Assembly: GCA_034008185.1 (NCBI GenBank)
Contig: CM067081.1
Coordinates: 23,744,806 to 23,808,805 of the forward strand
Direction of reading: 5' to 3'
Source of the DNA: Gorsachius magnificus
Taxonomy: Eukaryota; Chordata; Aves; Pelecaniformes; Ardeidae
Length of the DNA stretch: 64,000 bases
Below are positions 1 through 10,949 of the stretch, piece by piece. Each line of letters starts with the position of its first letter. Within the stretch, counting starts at the first letter, position 1. The translations under genes and the position numbers were made by a program. The notes under the pieces were generated by a model. The model was not told the DNA's origin, did not search any database, and was given only the letters and a program-made list of their open reading frames with translations.

Positions 1-1499
1 ATTTTGATGATCTAGGTCCAACTGGCGTAACTGGGATTCGTACAGCATTCTGCACAGGTAAGATTGTAATAGAGTCTCTTACCTTCTAGCTGCTAATTGT
101 GGAGTATTGCTTCTGTGTGGAAAGCTGGAAATACAGCTTAGGTTTCTGGAAATGTGGCCACAGAATCCTCAATCCAGGCTGCAGAATCTGATCTTTTCAG
201 GATTTAACCTCAGTCCTTCACATTCCCAAAAGCTATCGATTAAAATTACTGCCATACAAAGTCTAGGATTGGGAAATTGAACTTAATATGGCAACAGCAG
301 TTTCATGTTGACCATTATGTGTACAGTCTTTAGCATAAATGTATGCGATACAATTTGTGGAATAAATATATACAAGCTATAAAGAAAACAGATGTGAGTA
401 CTATGCAAAACACAGAAAAAAATTATTGTTCTTTCCCACGATAGCCAAAATCTGCATGTGCATACAAGAAAGCTGAAGTGCCCAACACTCACATGCCAAA
501 GGAACACAATTTCCTTAATCTCATTTTTCAAGTGGGAACTCTCACAGCTTGTAGCTTGCATGTTGCTTTGGGGAAATTCAAATTATTAAATAGACATGTA
601 TAAGCTAAAAGACCTCCTTCAGTCGCTTCCTTATGAAGCCCTCTCTAGTAACTCCTGAACCACTGGCTGTTTTTGTGAATCTCCTCTAGTACCTGTCAGT
701 AAATGGAAGCTCAGCAGACACCCGCAGCGGCTGAATTACAAGAGTAGACCATACGGCGGTGATGAATCGAGTTTCATCACCGACACTTAAAATGGGAAGT
801 GCTGGACAGCCTAAGTAAGATTTTTAGGTTAACAGGCAGTGAAGGAAGGTGAAATGGGAAGAAAAGCATAGAGAGATGCATGGTACAAAACATTCCACCA
901 CCTCGCCAACAACTTTGAAACTCTTGGTACAAATGCAAGAATGGTGAGTTTTACCACTGACCCAGAAGAAGCATGATCAACCCATCTGGGATGTCCAAAT
1001 GAAGCTGCGCGAGGATGATTTTCTTTCCAATAAAAAGAATATGGGACAAAATCAAAGAGTTTGAAAAAGTCTAAATTCTGATTTGGAGCACAGTCTCTTG
1101 TACATTTAAGGGGGGATACAAATTTCCAGCAAAACGGTTGTAAAGGCACTCAACCACACTACAGAGAAGCATCGTCCTGGCACCTACCAGACCCGAATGG
1201 TACATCCTGGGATGTACATCCCCAGCAACCAGAGCACCAGGTCTTCCCCTACACAAACCAAGCTTTTCCCATTGGAATTGGTCCAGGGTGCACATGTCCC
1301 TGACAGTCACTGGAACAGGAAGGTGAACCAGGGTCTCTGACAGCCCCTGGCTCATGGAGTCCACCTTCTCCCTGGGCAGTGGGTTTGCCATGATTTGCAC
1401 AATGGAAAACCTTTCCGACAGGAAAGAGGAAGCCAGTCCCCTAGCATGGCTGGTCACCGCAGGAGCCCATGTGGGAGCAGGACGGTGAAGTTCAAGCTC

Positions 1500-1580
1500 A
1501 AGCTGTGAAGGAAGCCTGGCAAGGATTTGAACCCACGTTTCCTGTATCCAGGGTGGGTGTCCCATGCCTGTGCCTATTTC
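1500..1580 (-). repeat. possible MIR or tRNA-derived SINE fragment
   Basis: A block reading GGATTTGAACCCACG followed by TTTCCTGTATCCAG resembles the tRNA-derived head of MIR-type SINEs read on the minus strand (box B-like GGTTCAAATCC on the complement). It is short and decayed and could equally be another tRNA-derived SINE. It lies in FLT1 intron 1. Confidence 0.35.
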
Positions 1581-1655
1581 ATCCCGGGCATAAGAACCTC
1601 CTCAGCAGAGACAAATAATGTGGGGAAATTAGTGCTTTCCTGGGGAAAAGAAAGG

Positions 1656-1671
1656 AAAAAAAAAAAAAAAA
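1656..1671. repeat. poly(A) tract
   Basis: A run of 16 A on the plus strand just before the GC-rich island. It could be the tail of an unrecognised retroposed sequence, but nothing identifiable precedes it. Confidence 0.8.
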
Positions 1672-2964
1672 GAATACCTATGTATCTATATCGAAGCTGA
1701 TGAATCAGCACTTCCCGAGCAGGAAAACGTCTTGTCGCAGCAGCCCCCCAGCTCTGCTCCCGGCCAGCCTCAGGACGCGGCTGCCGCCGGCCGGTAGCGC
1801 GGGCGGCGCCCGGGGAGCGCCGCGCCGGGGCCGCCCCCGTGGGCACGGCGGTGCGGAGCAGACCGAGCCCTCGGCCACTTGCGCGGGGGAGAGTGGCGGG
1901 TCGGGCGGCGCGGTTTGTTCCTTCCCCACCCAGGACTTGCTCCCGCTCCCAGCCGGCGGCCAGGCCAGGCGATGCTGCGCGGAAGCTGCCCGCGGCCGCG
2001 CACCTGGGCCCCGCTGGCACGGGTAGCCCGAGCGGGAAGGGCCGCCGACCGCCCCGCGGGGCAGCCCCACGGGTCGGCGGGCCTTCGGTGCGACGAGCCC
2101 ACGCGGGACTGGCCCTTACCCGGCCCTCACGCACCCCTGCTCCCAGGTGACCAGCGACGCAACGCGGGGACGCACTCCCCGCCGCGGTCCTCCGGCCCAG
2201 GAGGGACGGCTCCGCTCTCAAAGTAAAATAAAACTCGATTAAGAAAAGCAAATCTTTGCACCGATCCCTCCCGGCGCACGCAGCACTGCGGGATGCAGGC
2301 GCCGGAGAACAGCTCCATCCCGCTCTCCAGGGAGACGCACAACGGGTACCCCCGCGGCCACCCCCCGCAGGCAGCCCCGAGCGATGCTCCGTCGTCCTGC
2401 CCGGGCGGGAGGCAGCAGGACCTGGATTTTTGCGAAAGGAGCGGGCACCTTTCCCGCTACACGGGCAGAACTAGGAGCGGCTAACACTTGGAAACAAAGC
2501 GGGGAGGAAAGAAGCCTGCCCTGCAGCCAAGACACGCTTTCTTTCCATGATGCACCGGTTCGGACATCTCCCGGAACGGCTGTCCCCCGTGCCCGGGAAA
2601 GACTCGCCTCCCCGCCGGCACCGCCGCCTTGCCCGGAGGAGGGGAGGCACCGCGGCTCCGCGCCGCCGGCACCCCCGGGCCGCTGCTCCCGGGACACAAC
2701 GCCGGGGATCCGGAGGCGAGCGGCCGCTCGGGATGAGGCGTTTCGCGACTCGCTTGAAAAGCGGGGACGGCTTCCCCCGGCCCTGCCCGGGGGAGAGGGG
2801 CGGAGGGGAGTCAGGTGGCACCAGCCGACGAAGAGGGGGGTGCGGCGGGGCCGGGCAGGGGCACGGGAGGCGCCGCCGAGGAGGCACAGGGCTGGGGGCA
2901 CGGCGCGGAGAGCCCGGCGCAGAGCGGGGGCCGGATGGGGCAGCGGGTCCCGGCGGACCCTTAC

Positions 2965-3022
2965 CTGCGAGCAGGAGGGCGGCTCCCAGCAGCACGGTCC
3001 CTGAGAGCAGCTGGCGGGGCAT
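2965..3022 (-). CDS. FLT1: FLT1 (VEGF receptor 1) coding exon 1, signal peptide
   Basis: On the minus strand an ATG at 3,022-3,020 opens 19 codons plus one base, MPRQLLSGTVLLGAALLLA and then G, ending at a strong donor (GCAG|GTAAGG, intron from 2,964). The peptide is a typical signal sequence: short polar start, a Leu/Ala/Val-rich core, and Gly/Ala at the cleavage end. FLT1 is the receptor tyrosine kinase for VEGF-A, VEGF-B and PlGF at the endothelial surface, and also acts as a soluble decoy. Mammalian FLT1 exon 1 likewise encodes only the signal peptide and, from memory, ends in the same phase (phase 1). The residues themselves are not conserved enough to identify it alone. The call rests on structure plus gene order and orientation (FLT1 -, POMP +, SLC46A3 -), as in human 13q12.3. 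A 5' UTR of about 230 bases (roughly 3,250-3,023) is inferred. The remaining exons are outside the window. Confidence 0.82.
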
Positions 3023-3278
3023 GGTCCTGCCCGCGGGAGCGCAGGGCTCTTCCCCTGCCGAGGGCAGCGAGGCAGAGGCGGAGGGGGGGCCGACGGGCTC
3101 TCCTCGGTCCCGGGCTCCTCCCGCGGCGGCGGAGATAACGGCGCAGCGCGGCGCGGGATCCGCATCCAGCAGCCCCGGAGCCCTCCCCGCCCGCCCCGGC
3201 CCGCGGAAAGGGAGTGTCCGCCCTGCCAGCTTCACCTCCCGCGGACATCAATTAACCAGCCAGCCCCAGCTCCGCTGA

Positions 3279-3284
3279 TTTATA
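3279..3284 (-). promoter_or_regulatory. FLT1: TATA box of the FLT1 promoter
   Basis: The minus strand reads GTTATAAATC at 3,286-3,277, with TATAAA at 3,284-3,279. This predicts transcription starting at about 3,250 and a 5' UTR of about 230 bases before the ATG. It is an isolated AT-rich island in a very GC-rich setting. The human FLT1 promoter is also TATA-containing. A minus-strand GAGGATGT (3,336-3,329) about 45 bp upstream has an ETS-type GGAT core, in keeping with the ETS site reported close to the human TATA box. Start site and factor binding are inferred. Confidence 0.7.
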
Positions 3285-3359
3285 ACTTCTCCACCCCTCA
3301 CCGCGCACCCCTCCGCCCCCCCCGGCCCACATCCTCCGCCGGGAGCACGCCCTCCCCGG

Positions 3360-3440
3360 GACGCGTCCCCCGCCCCCCCCCGCCCGGCGGGCCGGGGTCT
3401 CCCGGCCCCGGCCGCCCCCCCCCCCCCCGCCCCCCCCGCC
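3360..3440 (-). promoter_or_regulatory. G-tract cluster upstream of FLT1 (quadruplex candidate)
   Basis: The plus strand shows repeated C runs of 7 to 14 bases separated by one to a few bases, so the FLT1 sense strand has several long G runs within 80 bp, ending about 75 bp upstream of the TATA box. Such spacing meets the usual G-quadruplex pattern of four or more G3+ runs. It also offers SP1/KLF-type GC boxes. Run lengths in such tracts are prone to sequencing error. Confidence 0.55.
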
Positions 3441-4177
3441 GGAGCCCGCCGCGGGGGAGTTTCCAGCCGCCGGGGCCTCAGCGCTGCCGGGGCGGGGAGC
3501 GGGGCTCGCCGCCCGCACGTCGCCGGGCTCCTCCGGGGAAAGGCGCGCACCGGACTTGCGAGTCCGGACCGCAGGCTCAGCGCTGGGGGTCCCTGCCCCG
3601 CAGAGCCCCTCTCCTGGCTCCCCAGGAAGACCCCGGCAGCGCTGGGTCCCCACCTGGGCAGGGGGCCATGTCAGGCTGGTGCCACAGAGCCTTTCCCCGG
3701 CTACCGGGCACGACTCTCGGAGCGCCCCAAAGCGCTGCCGGGGGCCCGTTCCTCTCCCCGCCTTCCCTGGGGAGGGAGAGCGGCGGGGCAGCCTGCCCTC
3801 CTGGTCCCCTGCCAGCGCGCGGCGCTCAGCGCGGGGGGAAGCCAGGAAGGGGCAGCACTGGCTAAGGATGCTCCAGAAGTCTGCCCTGCCAGCGCTGCTG
3901 CTGGCCTTCACCGACCCTGTGACATCCAGGGCCGTCCTAGAAATGTATTTTGCCTCCCTGTGCACTTACCTCATGTTTTCTGTATGCGTTTTATTTTGTG
4001 AAAGATCAGAAGAGAGCCCATGACAGCAAAACTCAAGCCCCACGCTTTCCACTTTTCCCTTGCGTAGCCAGAGAAAGGCTATAGGATGAGTCAGGTCTTC
4101 AGTTTGACCCAGTATGGACCTTCCTATATTTTTGTGCTATGAAATAAGTCACAAGAGTGTCTGCATGGGGCAGGTAA

Positions 4178-4318
4178 ACGTGGTCACCCCCATTTTACAG
4201 AGAAGGAAATGGAGGAACATAGAGAGGCTAGGCAGCTTGTCCAAGGTCATAGGAAGCTGGTGACAAGAGCCAGAAATAGAACTCAGATCTCCTGCATCCC
4301 ACCAGACCATCCTGTGCA
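4178..4318 (-). repeat. MIR SINE relic
   Basis: The block CCATTTTACAGAGAAGGAAA, then AGAGAGGCTAGGCAGCTTGTCCAAGGTCA, then GAACTCAGATCTCCTG follows the complement of the MIR consensus in order (ATTTTACAGATGAGGAAA, AGAGGTTAAGTGACTTGCCCAAGGTCA, GAACCCAGGTCTCCTGA). All three conserved segments are present at about the right spacing. MIR is an ancient SINE shared by amniotes and is scarce and decayed in birds. Confidence 0.85.
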
Positions 4319-7300
4319 AGAAAAAAGATGAGAAGTTGGTGTTGTTTTTAACTTGAGAACCATTTAACTTCCGAGTTTAAAGTCTGTGAGAATGTTTCCT
4401 GCATGCTTCTGTCCGACTCCTATTGGTGACACCTTAAGCTAAGAATTTAAGCCTGCATTTTCCAATCTTCCCAGCTGAGACCTTGAATATAAAATAGTTA
4501 TAGATACCTTCCCCCTCATCTGCTCACACCGTAGGGAGAAGAACCCAGAGGTTTCTTTCCCAAAGAGGATGACTCATAAGAAATCACCTCCTCCAGTGGA
4601 GAGGACAGCAGCTGGGAAAACAGTCGGCCAGGGAGGACAGACCAGCCAGAACTAGGACACTGGGCACCCTGACAGCTCAGACCCCCTAGGAGCAAGGTCT
4701 CCCTGTGGAAGGAGCAAAGGGAACTGTATGTCCCTGCCTTTGACCTACCCAGTGCTGAGTACGTGCTGAGTCTGAGATGATGCAGGCCCCATCACAAGCT
4801 CAGCAGCTATGCCACACCAGCTCCTCCCCACCCCCTTCGCACCTCCTACATCACAGCTGTGTTCAGTCATGGCCTTCCAAAGACCACAGCGCTTTGGCAA
4901 GCCATACCTCCTTCCTTCTCCAATGGATGTCATCAGCTCCTGCTCCACCCAAGGGGCTGAGGACCAGGGAGGGCAAACCTGAAGATCTGCTCATAACACC
5001 TCATCACTCTTCACACACTAAAGCCAGGGAGAGAAGAGATGTGGAGCCTGCATGAAGACTGAAAAGACCCCAGTAGTGAGATACAGGGAAGAAAGAGGCA
5101 GCAGACATTCCCATAAACCAGAATGAAGGTACAGTGGTACAGCCTGTGCCTGGAGCTGGATAAAAGGCGTCTCTAAAGATGTAGGCTGAAGCATCTGGAC
5201 AGATGGACAGTGCATGTGTGAAGGGGAGGCCTGCGTGGAACCTATTTGATCTTATTTTTTGTGTACTGCCATGTAATTGACAACACCTAGTAGGGTGAGA
5301 ACGTATCTTGAAGAGTGGTTTAGGTACTAGGGCCAAATAAATGCTAAGGAGCTGGTCATAGACCTGTCCCAGGCAAATGTCCATCCTGCAGGCAGTATGA
5401 TCTCTTCATACCAGAATCTTAGGCCTTGGTGTGGGTTGTGGGTGGCTTATGTGAGGACTATTTTTAATTCTTGGAATAAGGGTATGTAACTCTTGTTACA
5501 TTCCCTTCAGTTCTGAAATGTGGGAAATGTATTTTTTCTAGCATTTGTTAAAAAGACTGGAAAGGAAATTGGGCAAATTTAGCAGCTGAGAGTAAGTCTA
5601 AGCCCTCTTTGAAATGTATCAAGCAAACATCCTCGCTGCAAGGCTGATCATCTGCTCAATCTCCAGCATACAGAAGCTGAAAAAGAGAGAGGAGGAACAG
5701 CCTTCACAGCAGGCAACATCTGGTTTTCGTGTTCACTTGCAGCCTAGAAGTACCTTGTGTTGTTAAATTTTACCTTGCTCTGGAGGAAGAAGGCTTCTAC
5801 CAGGCCTTTTGCTTGAACAACCCATGCACCTGACACTGAGAACATCAAGTTGGCAGGCAGCAAAAGCACCAACTCTCCAACAGGCACCCCTTACCTCTCT
5901 CTGGCCAACAAGACTCATTGGAACAACGCAGAAAATGAGCAATAGGAATTTTGATTGAAAAGATGAGTAATCTGGGTATTCATCTCCTGGGTCTGCCTTG
6001 GGCAGGAGACTACCATGCTGCAAAGAAACACAGACACCACCCTGAGCACACAGGACCTTCCATAGCTGAATAATTAACCAGGGCATTGCCTCTTGTGTGC
6101 TCTCTGCCAGTCTTTATGACTTGCATGTCTAGCTTCAAGAGTTAGGTGGGGGGGAGACTCCTCTGAACCCAGATATAACTTAGTCAAGCTGCTGAAACAC
6201 ATCCTGAGGTTGTGGATTCTACTCCCCATTGGAAGCAGGACACTTGGAACATCCTGAGTTAAGGTTTTAGCCAAGTGTCCCAGGAGGAATCGCTTGGACA
6301 GTTCCCGTGGACCTGGCAAAAATAAAGAGCCTGGAAAATCCCACTCACACCAACAGCTGATACTCTCCCAACCTGACCTGACTCTTTCCAGTCATGGAAG
6401 CAATTTTCTATTTGCACTGGTGCTCAGTATAGCTCTTTGGGGTGTTGGTTCCAATGCTCAGAGCATTACACAAAAGGTTACCGCCAGCACCTGCGCAGCG
6501 GGTGCCTGCCCGTATAAGAAGCTTGCAGGGGCTGGAGTTAGAGCTGAGGGAGCTCGTGATTATCTGTTGAACCCTGTACTCACAGCAGAGAGGCAGACAC
6601 CTCACAGGAACAGACTTTGAGATAGTTCCAAGCTCCAGCTGTCGGGAGAGAAGGAAAGATGTCAAAGCAAAGCAGATTGGATCTCCCTCTGCAGGTCTTC
6701 TTTGGAATCTGCATCTGCCAACTGACTTCTTTTAAGAGGACTGGGTGCTCCCATGACTGAAAATGGAAGCAAAGCAGTATTTCAGTTGATCACATGGAAA
6801 CATTACAATTTTTTCAGAGCCAGCAGGAAAGGGTCCAGTGCTCCCTGTCCACAGCGGGAGCCTCCTCCATCCCTAAAGTCCCCTGTCCCTTGTCGGTTGT
6901 GTTGGTACAACCATTTCTGGAGCTCACAGCTGTGTCTGGGGCTCAGTGTAAAACAATTTGGTGAAATAATTCAGGATGCCTGCTTTCTATGGAGGGCCGC
7001 TTCTAACCTGGGGCGTTTCACCGATACAGCTTACAGCACACCCGCACAACAAGAGACACAGTGAACTGTGACAACTGGCAGAGTATTGCAGCTTTTTAAA
7101 CTGATCTAGCTACTCGAGAGACTGTAACCTGGAGTAAGATCCTAGGTGAGATGGACTGGGTCTACTCTACTCGAGGCCTTCCTCTCACTCTCTTTTCCTC
7201 TCTCTTTTCATCGAGGTGTTTTCAGTCACCGTTATTTTGACATCCTCTGGTCCCATCTCCCTACAGCTGGAACAGAGTTTAAGAAACACATTCAGTAAAT

Positions 7301-8861
7301 CCCATTTACCATCATCGTTATAACTTTAGCTGCTGCTGTTATTTGGATTTGCCCACTACGTTGCAGGTTGCATGTAAACCAAAGTAAAGTTCCTTAGTTT
7401 CCTCCAGGACTGTGAGAAGAAAAAGCTGAGACCTCTTCTCTGTACTATGGTGTTTACTACTACTTACACCTGCCCACCAGGCACATGCACATACACTTTA
7501 TGCAGAGACACGAGTACAGCTGTGGCTGTGCTTTCCCTCAGCAAGGCTGAGCTTTGCCTTATGTTATACAGACTCTTGGCCCTGTCAGTGTGTGTGGCAA
7601 TGCCAGCCAAAAGCTGCAGCAAAGAATTAGTCCTTGGAGGACAACCTCAGAGCCCTGCTGCCCGTCCTTCACAGAAGGGTATGTCAGCTCAGAGCAGAGA
7701 TTGTGTCACCTCGTCATCCAAACTTCCCACCCACATCAAGACTAGATCCTCATTTGAGGATAGGCAAAGCAGGCAGCTGTCTAACCACAGCCAGAAAATA
7801 GAAGAAAGGGAGCATGTAATTTGCTGCTGCTCCTTTTTTATTATAATTAGTCAAATGGCATGAGCAATTAATCAGATTACCTGGTTATTTTACTGGGAGG
7901 TTAGGAAGCTAATGAGTAAGAGCTCCTGCAATACTTGGGCCTGGAGAGTACCCCCCTTCCAGAAGTTTTGGTGGCTGAGTCGAGGAGCTTAGTGGGCTGC
8001 AGACACGGCCGGTGCCTTCGCTGGCAGTAGCTGCTGTGGAGAAAGCTAAGGCGAGGGTCTGCCCCTCCTGTCCTTTGGGAGCTGCTTTGAAACTGAGGCT
8101 GTACCACCGGTCCCTGCTTGTGCTACACCAGGGTTGTGTTGCAGCAGCTACACCTGCACCCCGGTCTCGTACCTCTGCCATTTTGACACTTTGACAGCCC
8201 ATACCCGCTGGCCTGGCTTGCCCTCAGACCTGCCTCATCCTGTGGCCTTGCTGGGGGATCACCAGATTGTACCTGAGCCTGACCACTGTCTCTGGGCCTG
8301 ATCCTGACCCAGGCTTGCCATTCCTCATCCCAGCTCCTTGCTGGTGCGGTGACTGCTCCCACCTGCCTTTTTACTGTGCTTGGCTCACTTGGGAAGCAGC
8401 CGGCCCCTGCTGGTCCCTGACTCATCCAACGTGAGTTTGGCTCTGCCTGCATCTCCTCTTCCTGTCAGGTCCACACAGCAGAATGCCAGCGATTTCGTCT
8501 CCCTTACTAAAAGCAAACTCTCTTACAATACAGATTTTCTTTCAAAATACTACACAATTGATTTTATATGTGTATTCAGCAATATTTCACTAAACAGGAA
8601 AAAAAAAAAGAGTGGAACAAGAATTTTTTGTCCCTGAAAAACACAAGCACAATAGAATAATGCTGGTAAGCATTTCCACTATATGCACACGTGTGTGGGC
8701 TGGACCCCACTCGCACGCATGCACACCTGCATCAATATGGGAATAACCTACTTTTGGCATAGCTGGGTTAGTGTGGCGGTGACGTAGGGCTCTCAGCTTC
8801 ATCTCCCAGGCATCTGAAATCCACTCCTCAGCCATCGCTTCTTCCCTTTATCTGGGAGGAG

Positions 8862-8897
8862 ATATATATATATATATGTGTATATATATATGTATAC
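8862..8897. repeat. TA/TG dinucleotide microsatellite
   Basis: A (TA)n tract interrupted by TGTG and continued as TATATATATATGTATAC, 36 bp in total. Likely length-polymorphic. Confidence 0.9.
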
Positions 8898-9660
8898 CTT
8901 TCCTGGAGCCATCAGTACATGAATGTACCAGGGTTAAGTGTTTAGAAAGAGGCAAGACCACATGAAAGGATCGATTGCATCTGCTCTCTGTGGAATCAGG
9001 CTAAGGTCACTGCATTTCAGTGGGAAAGACAACCAGAAGGTCAGCAAATGAACCACAAAACCAAACCAAAACATGTCAAAAAGGGAAAACTCACCATGAA
9101 AACATTGGGCCATGAAAAGAAAACCAGCCTTACAATGAAGAGCTCTTTTCCTCTTACCACCCCAAATGCTCGTCCCTACAGGCTTAGTGTTTCCCTCACC
9201 ATAATACAAACCAGGCCTCCACGCCGGGAGCCCGCGCAGCTGCTGCTCGCAGAGAAGCTGGTGACTCAGTGATGTGCACGAATGCCTATGTCCTGATTAT
9301 TTTGGAACAAATCAGATACAAAATGTGAACAAAAGCAAACAGTTATCTGACCACAGAAACGACGTTCACAGGAGTATCTTGGGAGCTGTACTGGGAAATG
9401 TGGGGTACGTGCAGCACCATCAAGGTCCTGCAGCACCGGCGTAATGCGTGTGGTTACACCACGTGTGCCCCAAGTAGTCGGGTTGGTGTACTCCCTGTCC
9501 CACATGCTGGTTCACTTACACGACTGCAAGCAGAGCAATTTCAGGAGAGAGGATTCAGGGGGCAAGTTTGGAGCTCTGGGCCCGGCCGAGGTCCAACTGG
9601 GCTAAATCCGTAGCAATGCAAGCCCACCAGGCAGGTGGAAAGAAAGAGGGCCCGCTGCAG

Positions 9661-9740
9661 TGGTTGCCCAGAACCTCATCAGAGCTATCTCCAGCTGCAA
9701 TGTTTGCCCAGAACCATGTCAGAGCTATCTCCAGCTCCAT
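9661..9740. repeat. 40-bp tandem duplication, two copies
   Basis: Two adjoining 40-bp units (9,661-9,700 and 9,701-9,740) share the core TTGCCCAGAACC and then AGAGCTATCTCCAGCT in exact register, with about 6 differences in 40. The divergence says the duplication is not recent. It has no link to a gene that I can see. Confidence 0.85.
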
Positions 9741-10167
9741 CTGCAAGTAGCAAGGATGATGTTTTACAGAGGAAGACTACAGAGAGCTGCACTGGCCTGG
9801 GGGGAGTTAAAGAGCTTCCTCTGAAATGCACTGGAATTGCCTTTTCTTTAGGTCTCCAGGCATGATTGAGATTTTTCAAGACAGAGAGCTCTTCTCCACA
9901 ACACATTTCCATGAAAATAAATAAAAAGCAAAGCATAAAAAAGCGTTTAAAAAAAAAACAGTAAAAAAATGAAACTGGCTGACAGGAGTAGAGAAAAGAT
10001 TGTTTCACTTCTGGTTTCATGAGATACTCGTGGTGATGTGGGCAGTTACTACCTTAGTGATGCAACAATGTCATTTCCACGCTACGAAATAAGTATCTTT
10101 GCTTCCTTTGGTGCAGGAAAACTGTAAATGGCAGGTCAGCACAAGGTGGGGGCAGATGAGGGTTGCC

Positions 10168-10180
10168 TGCTGACTCGGCA
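10168..10180. promoter_or_regulatory. near-perfect MARE motif
   Basis: TGCTGACTCGGCA differs from the palindromic MAF recognition element TGCTGACTCAGCA at one base. It lies in the intergenic region near the orphan CpG island. One motif match in 64 kb is weak evidence by itself. Confidence 0.3.
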
Positions 10181-10949
10181 CATCTCAGAGCTGCCCATCC
10201 AGTGCTTTGAAAGCCTGTCTGGGATGCTCTCTTGTCACCAGGTCTGGCAGATGGGATCGAGTGCAGGTCTAGGAGGGAGAGGGATCTGTGCATAAACTAA
10301 TCTCACAGCCAATCTCAGAAGCTGCCGATACTGTTTATATGTGTCCTTACCTTGCCAGGCTCATCTCCTGAAGCTGAGGTTTAGGTTATTGTTGGCAAAC
10401 GGGGAAAAACAAGAAGAGCAGACCAGAGGATTTTGGTGACAGGACTTCTCTTGAGATCTTCCCTTGCACTGACTTCTCCTCAGTCCCAGTAATGGGCAGG
10501 CAGCGGGAAGATGGAGAAGCCAGGACTGGGCTGCAGTCACTGAATCCAAACCCACATTTGCCTGAACACCACAAGGCGATGAAGAACATACCATCATCCG
10601 AAGAACAGTTGTGGAACGTATATTACACTTTACACACCCACAGAGTCTTTGTTGAGGTGAAACTTGTCCCAGAGGTCTATGTCTCTACAGGACTAACTAT
10701 GTCTTTTTTAACTGTGTGATACAAAGGTTGAGCATCCCCTGGGGGAGAGCTGGGTTAGAAAGATTTTCATGTTCTATTAACAAGTGCGTGGCCTTTCTGG
10801 GACAAGCCTTGTGCAAGGGCTAGTATCACTAGAAGAAACTGGTTAAAAGATGTTTCATGGAGTCGGACTTTACAGGCAGCATGAGCTGTCGAAGAGCAGA
10901 ACTCTCAGTTTGGGTTTTTTTAACCCTCCCAACTAGAAACAGACCTTTT

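Larger units (their letters stand above)
1..2964 (-). other. FLT1: FLT1 intron 1, 5' part (partial)
   Basis: This is everything to the left of the splice donor of FLT1 exon 1, read on the minus strand. No further exon with recognisable receptor (immunoglobulin-domain) coding sequence is visible here, which fits a long first intron continuing off the window. The first 1.4 kb is ordinary AT-rich sequence. The part from about 1,740 onward belongs to the FLT1 CpG island and is so GC-rich that it throws up long open frames on both strands, none with family features. Assignment as intron rests on the exon call at 2,965-3,022 and on synteny. Confidence 0.75.
1740..3870. promoter_or_regulatory. FLT1: CpG island over the FLT1 promoter, exon 1 and start of intron 1
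   Basis: This is about 2.1 kb of very GC-rich, CpG-dense sequence, in sharp contrast to the AT-rich flanks. It spans the FLT1 TATA box, exon 1 and the beginning of intron 1. It contains long C runs on the plus strand at about 3,360-3,440, which are G runs on the FLT1 sense strand, upstream of the TATA box. The many long overlapping open frames here are a by-product of the lack of AT-rich stop codons. CpG islands of this kind mark promoters. No second gene on the plus strand can be supported. Confidence 0.85.

Noticed and set aside
1574..3278. Several long overlapping open frames on both strands (up to about 308 codons) around the FLT1 island
   Set aside because: They are Pro/Arg/Ala/Gly-rich, occur in all frames, lack domains and are explained by GC-rich composition. 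Only the 58-base exon with a signal peptide and donor is supported.
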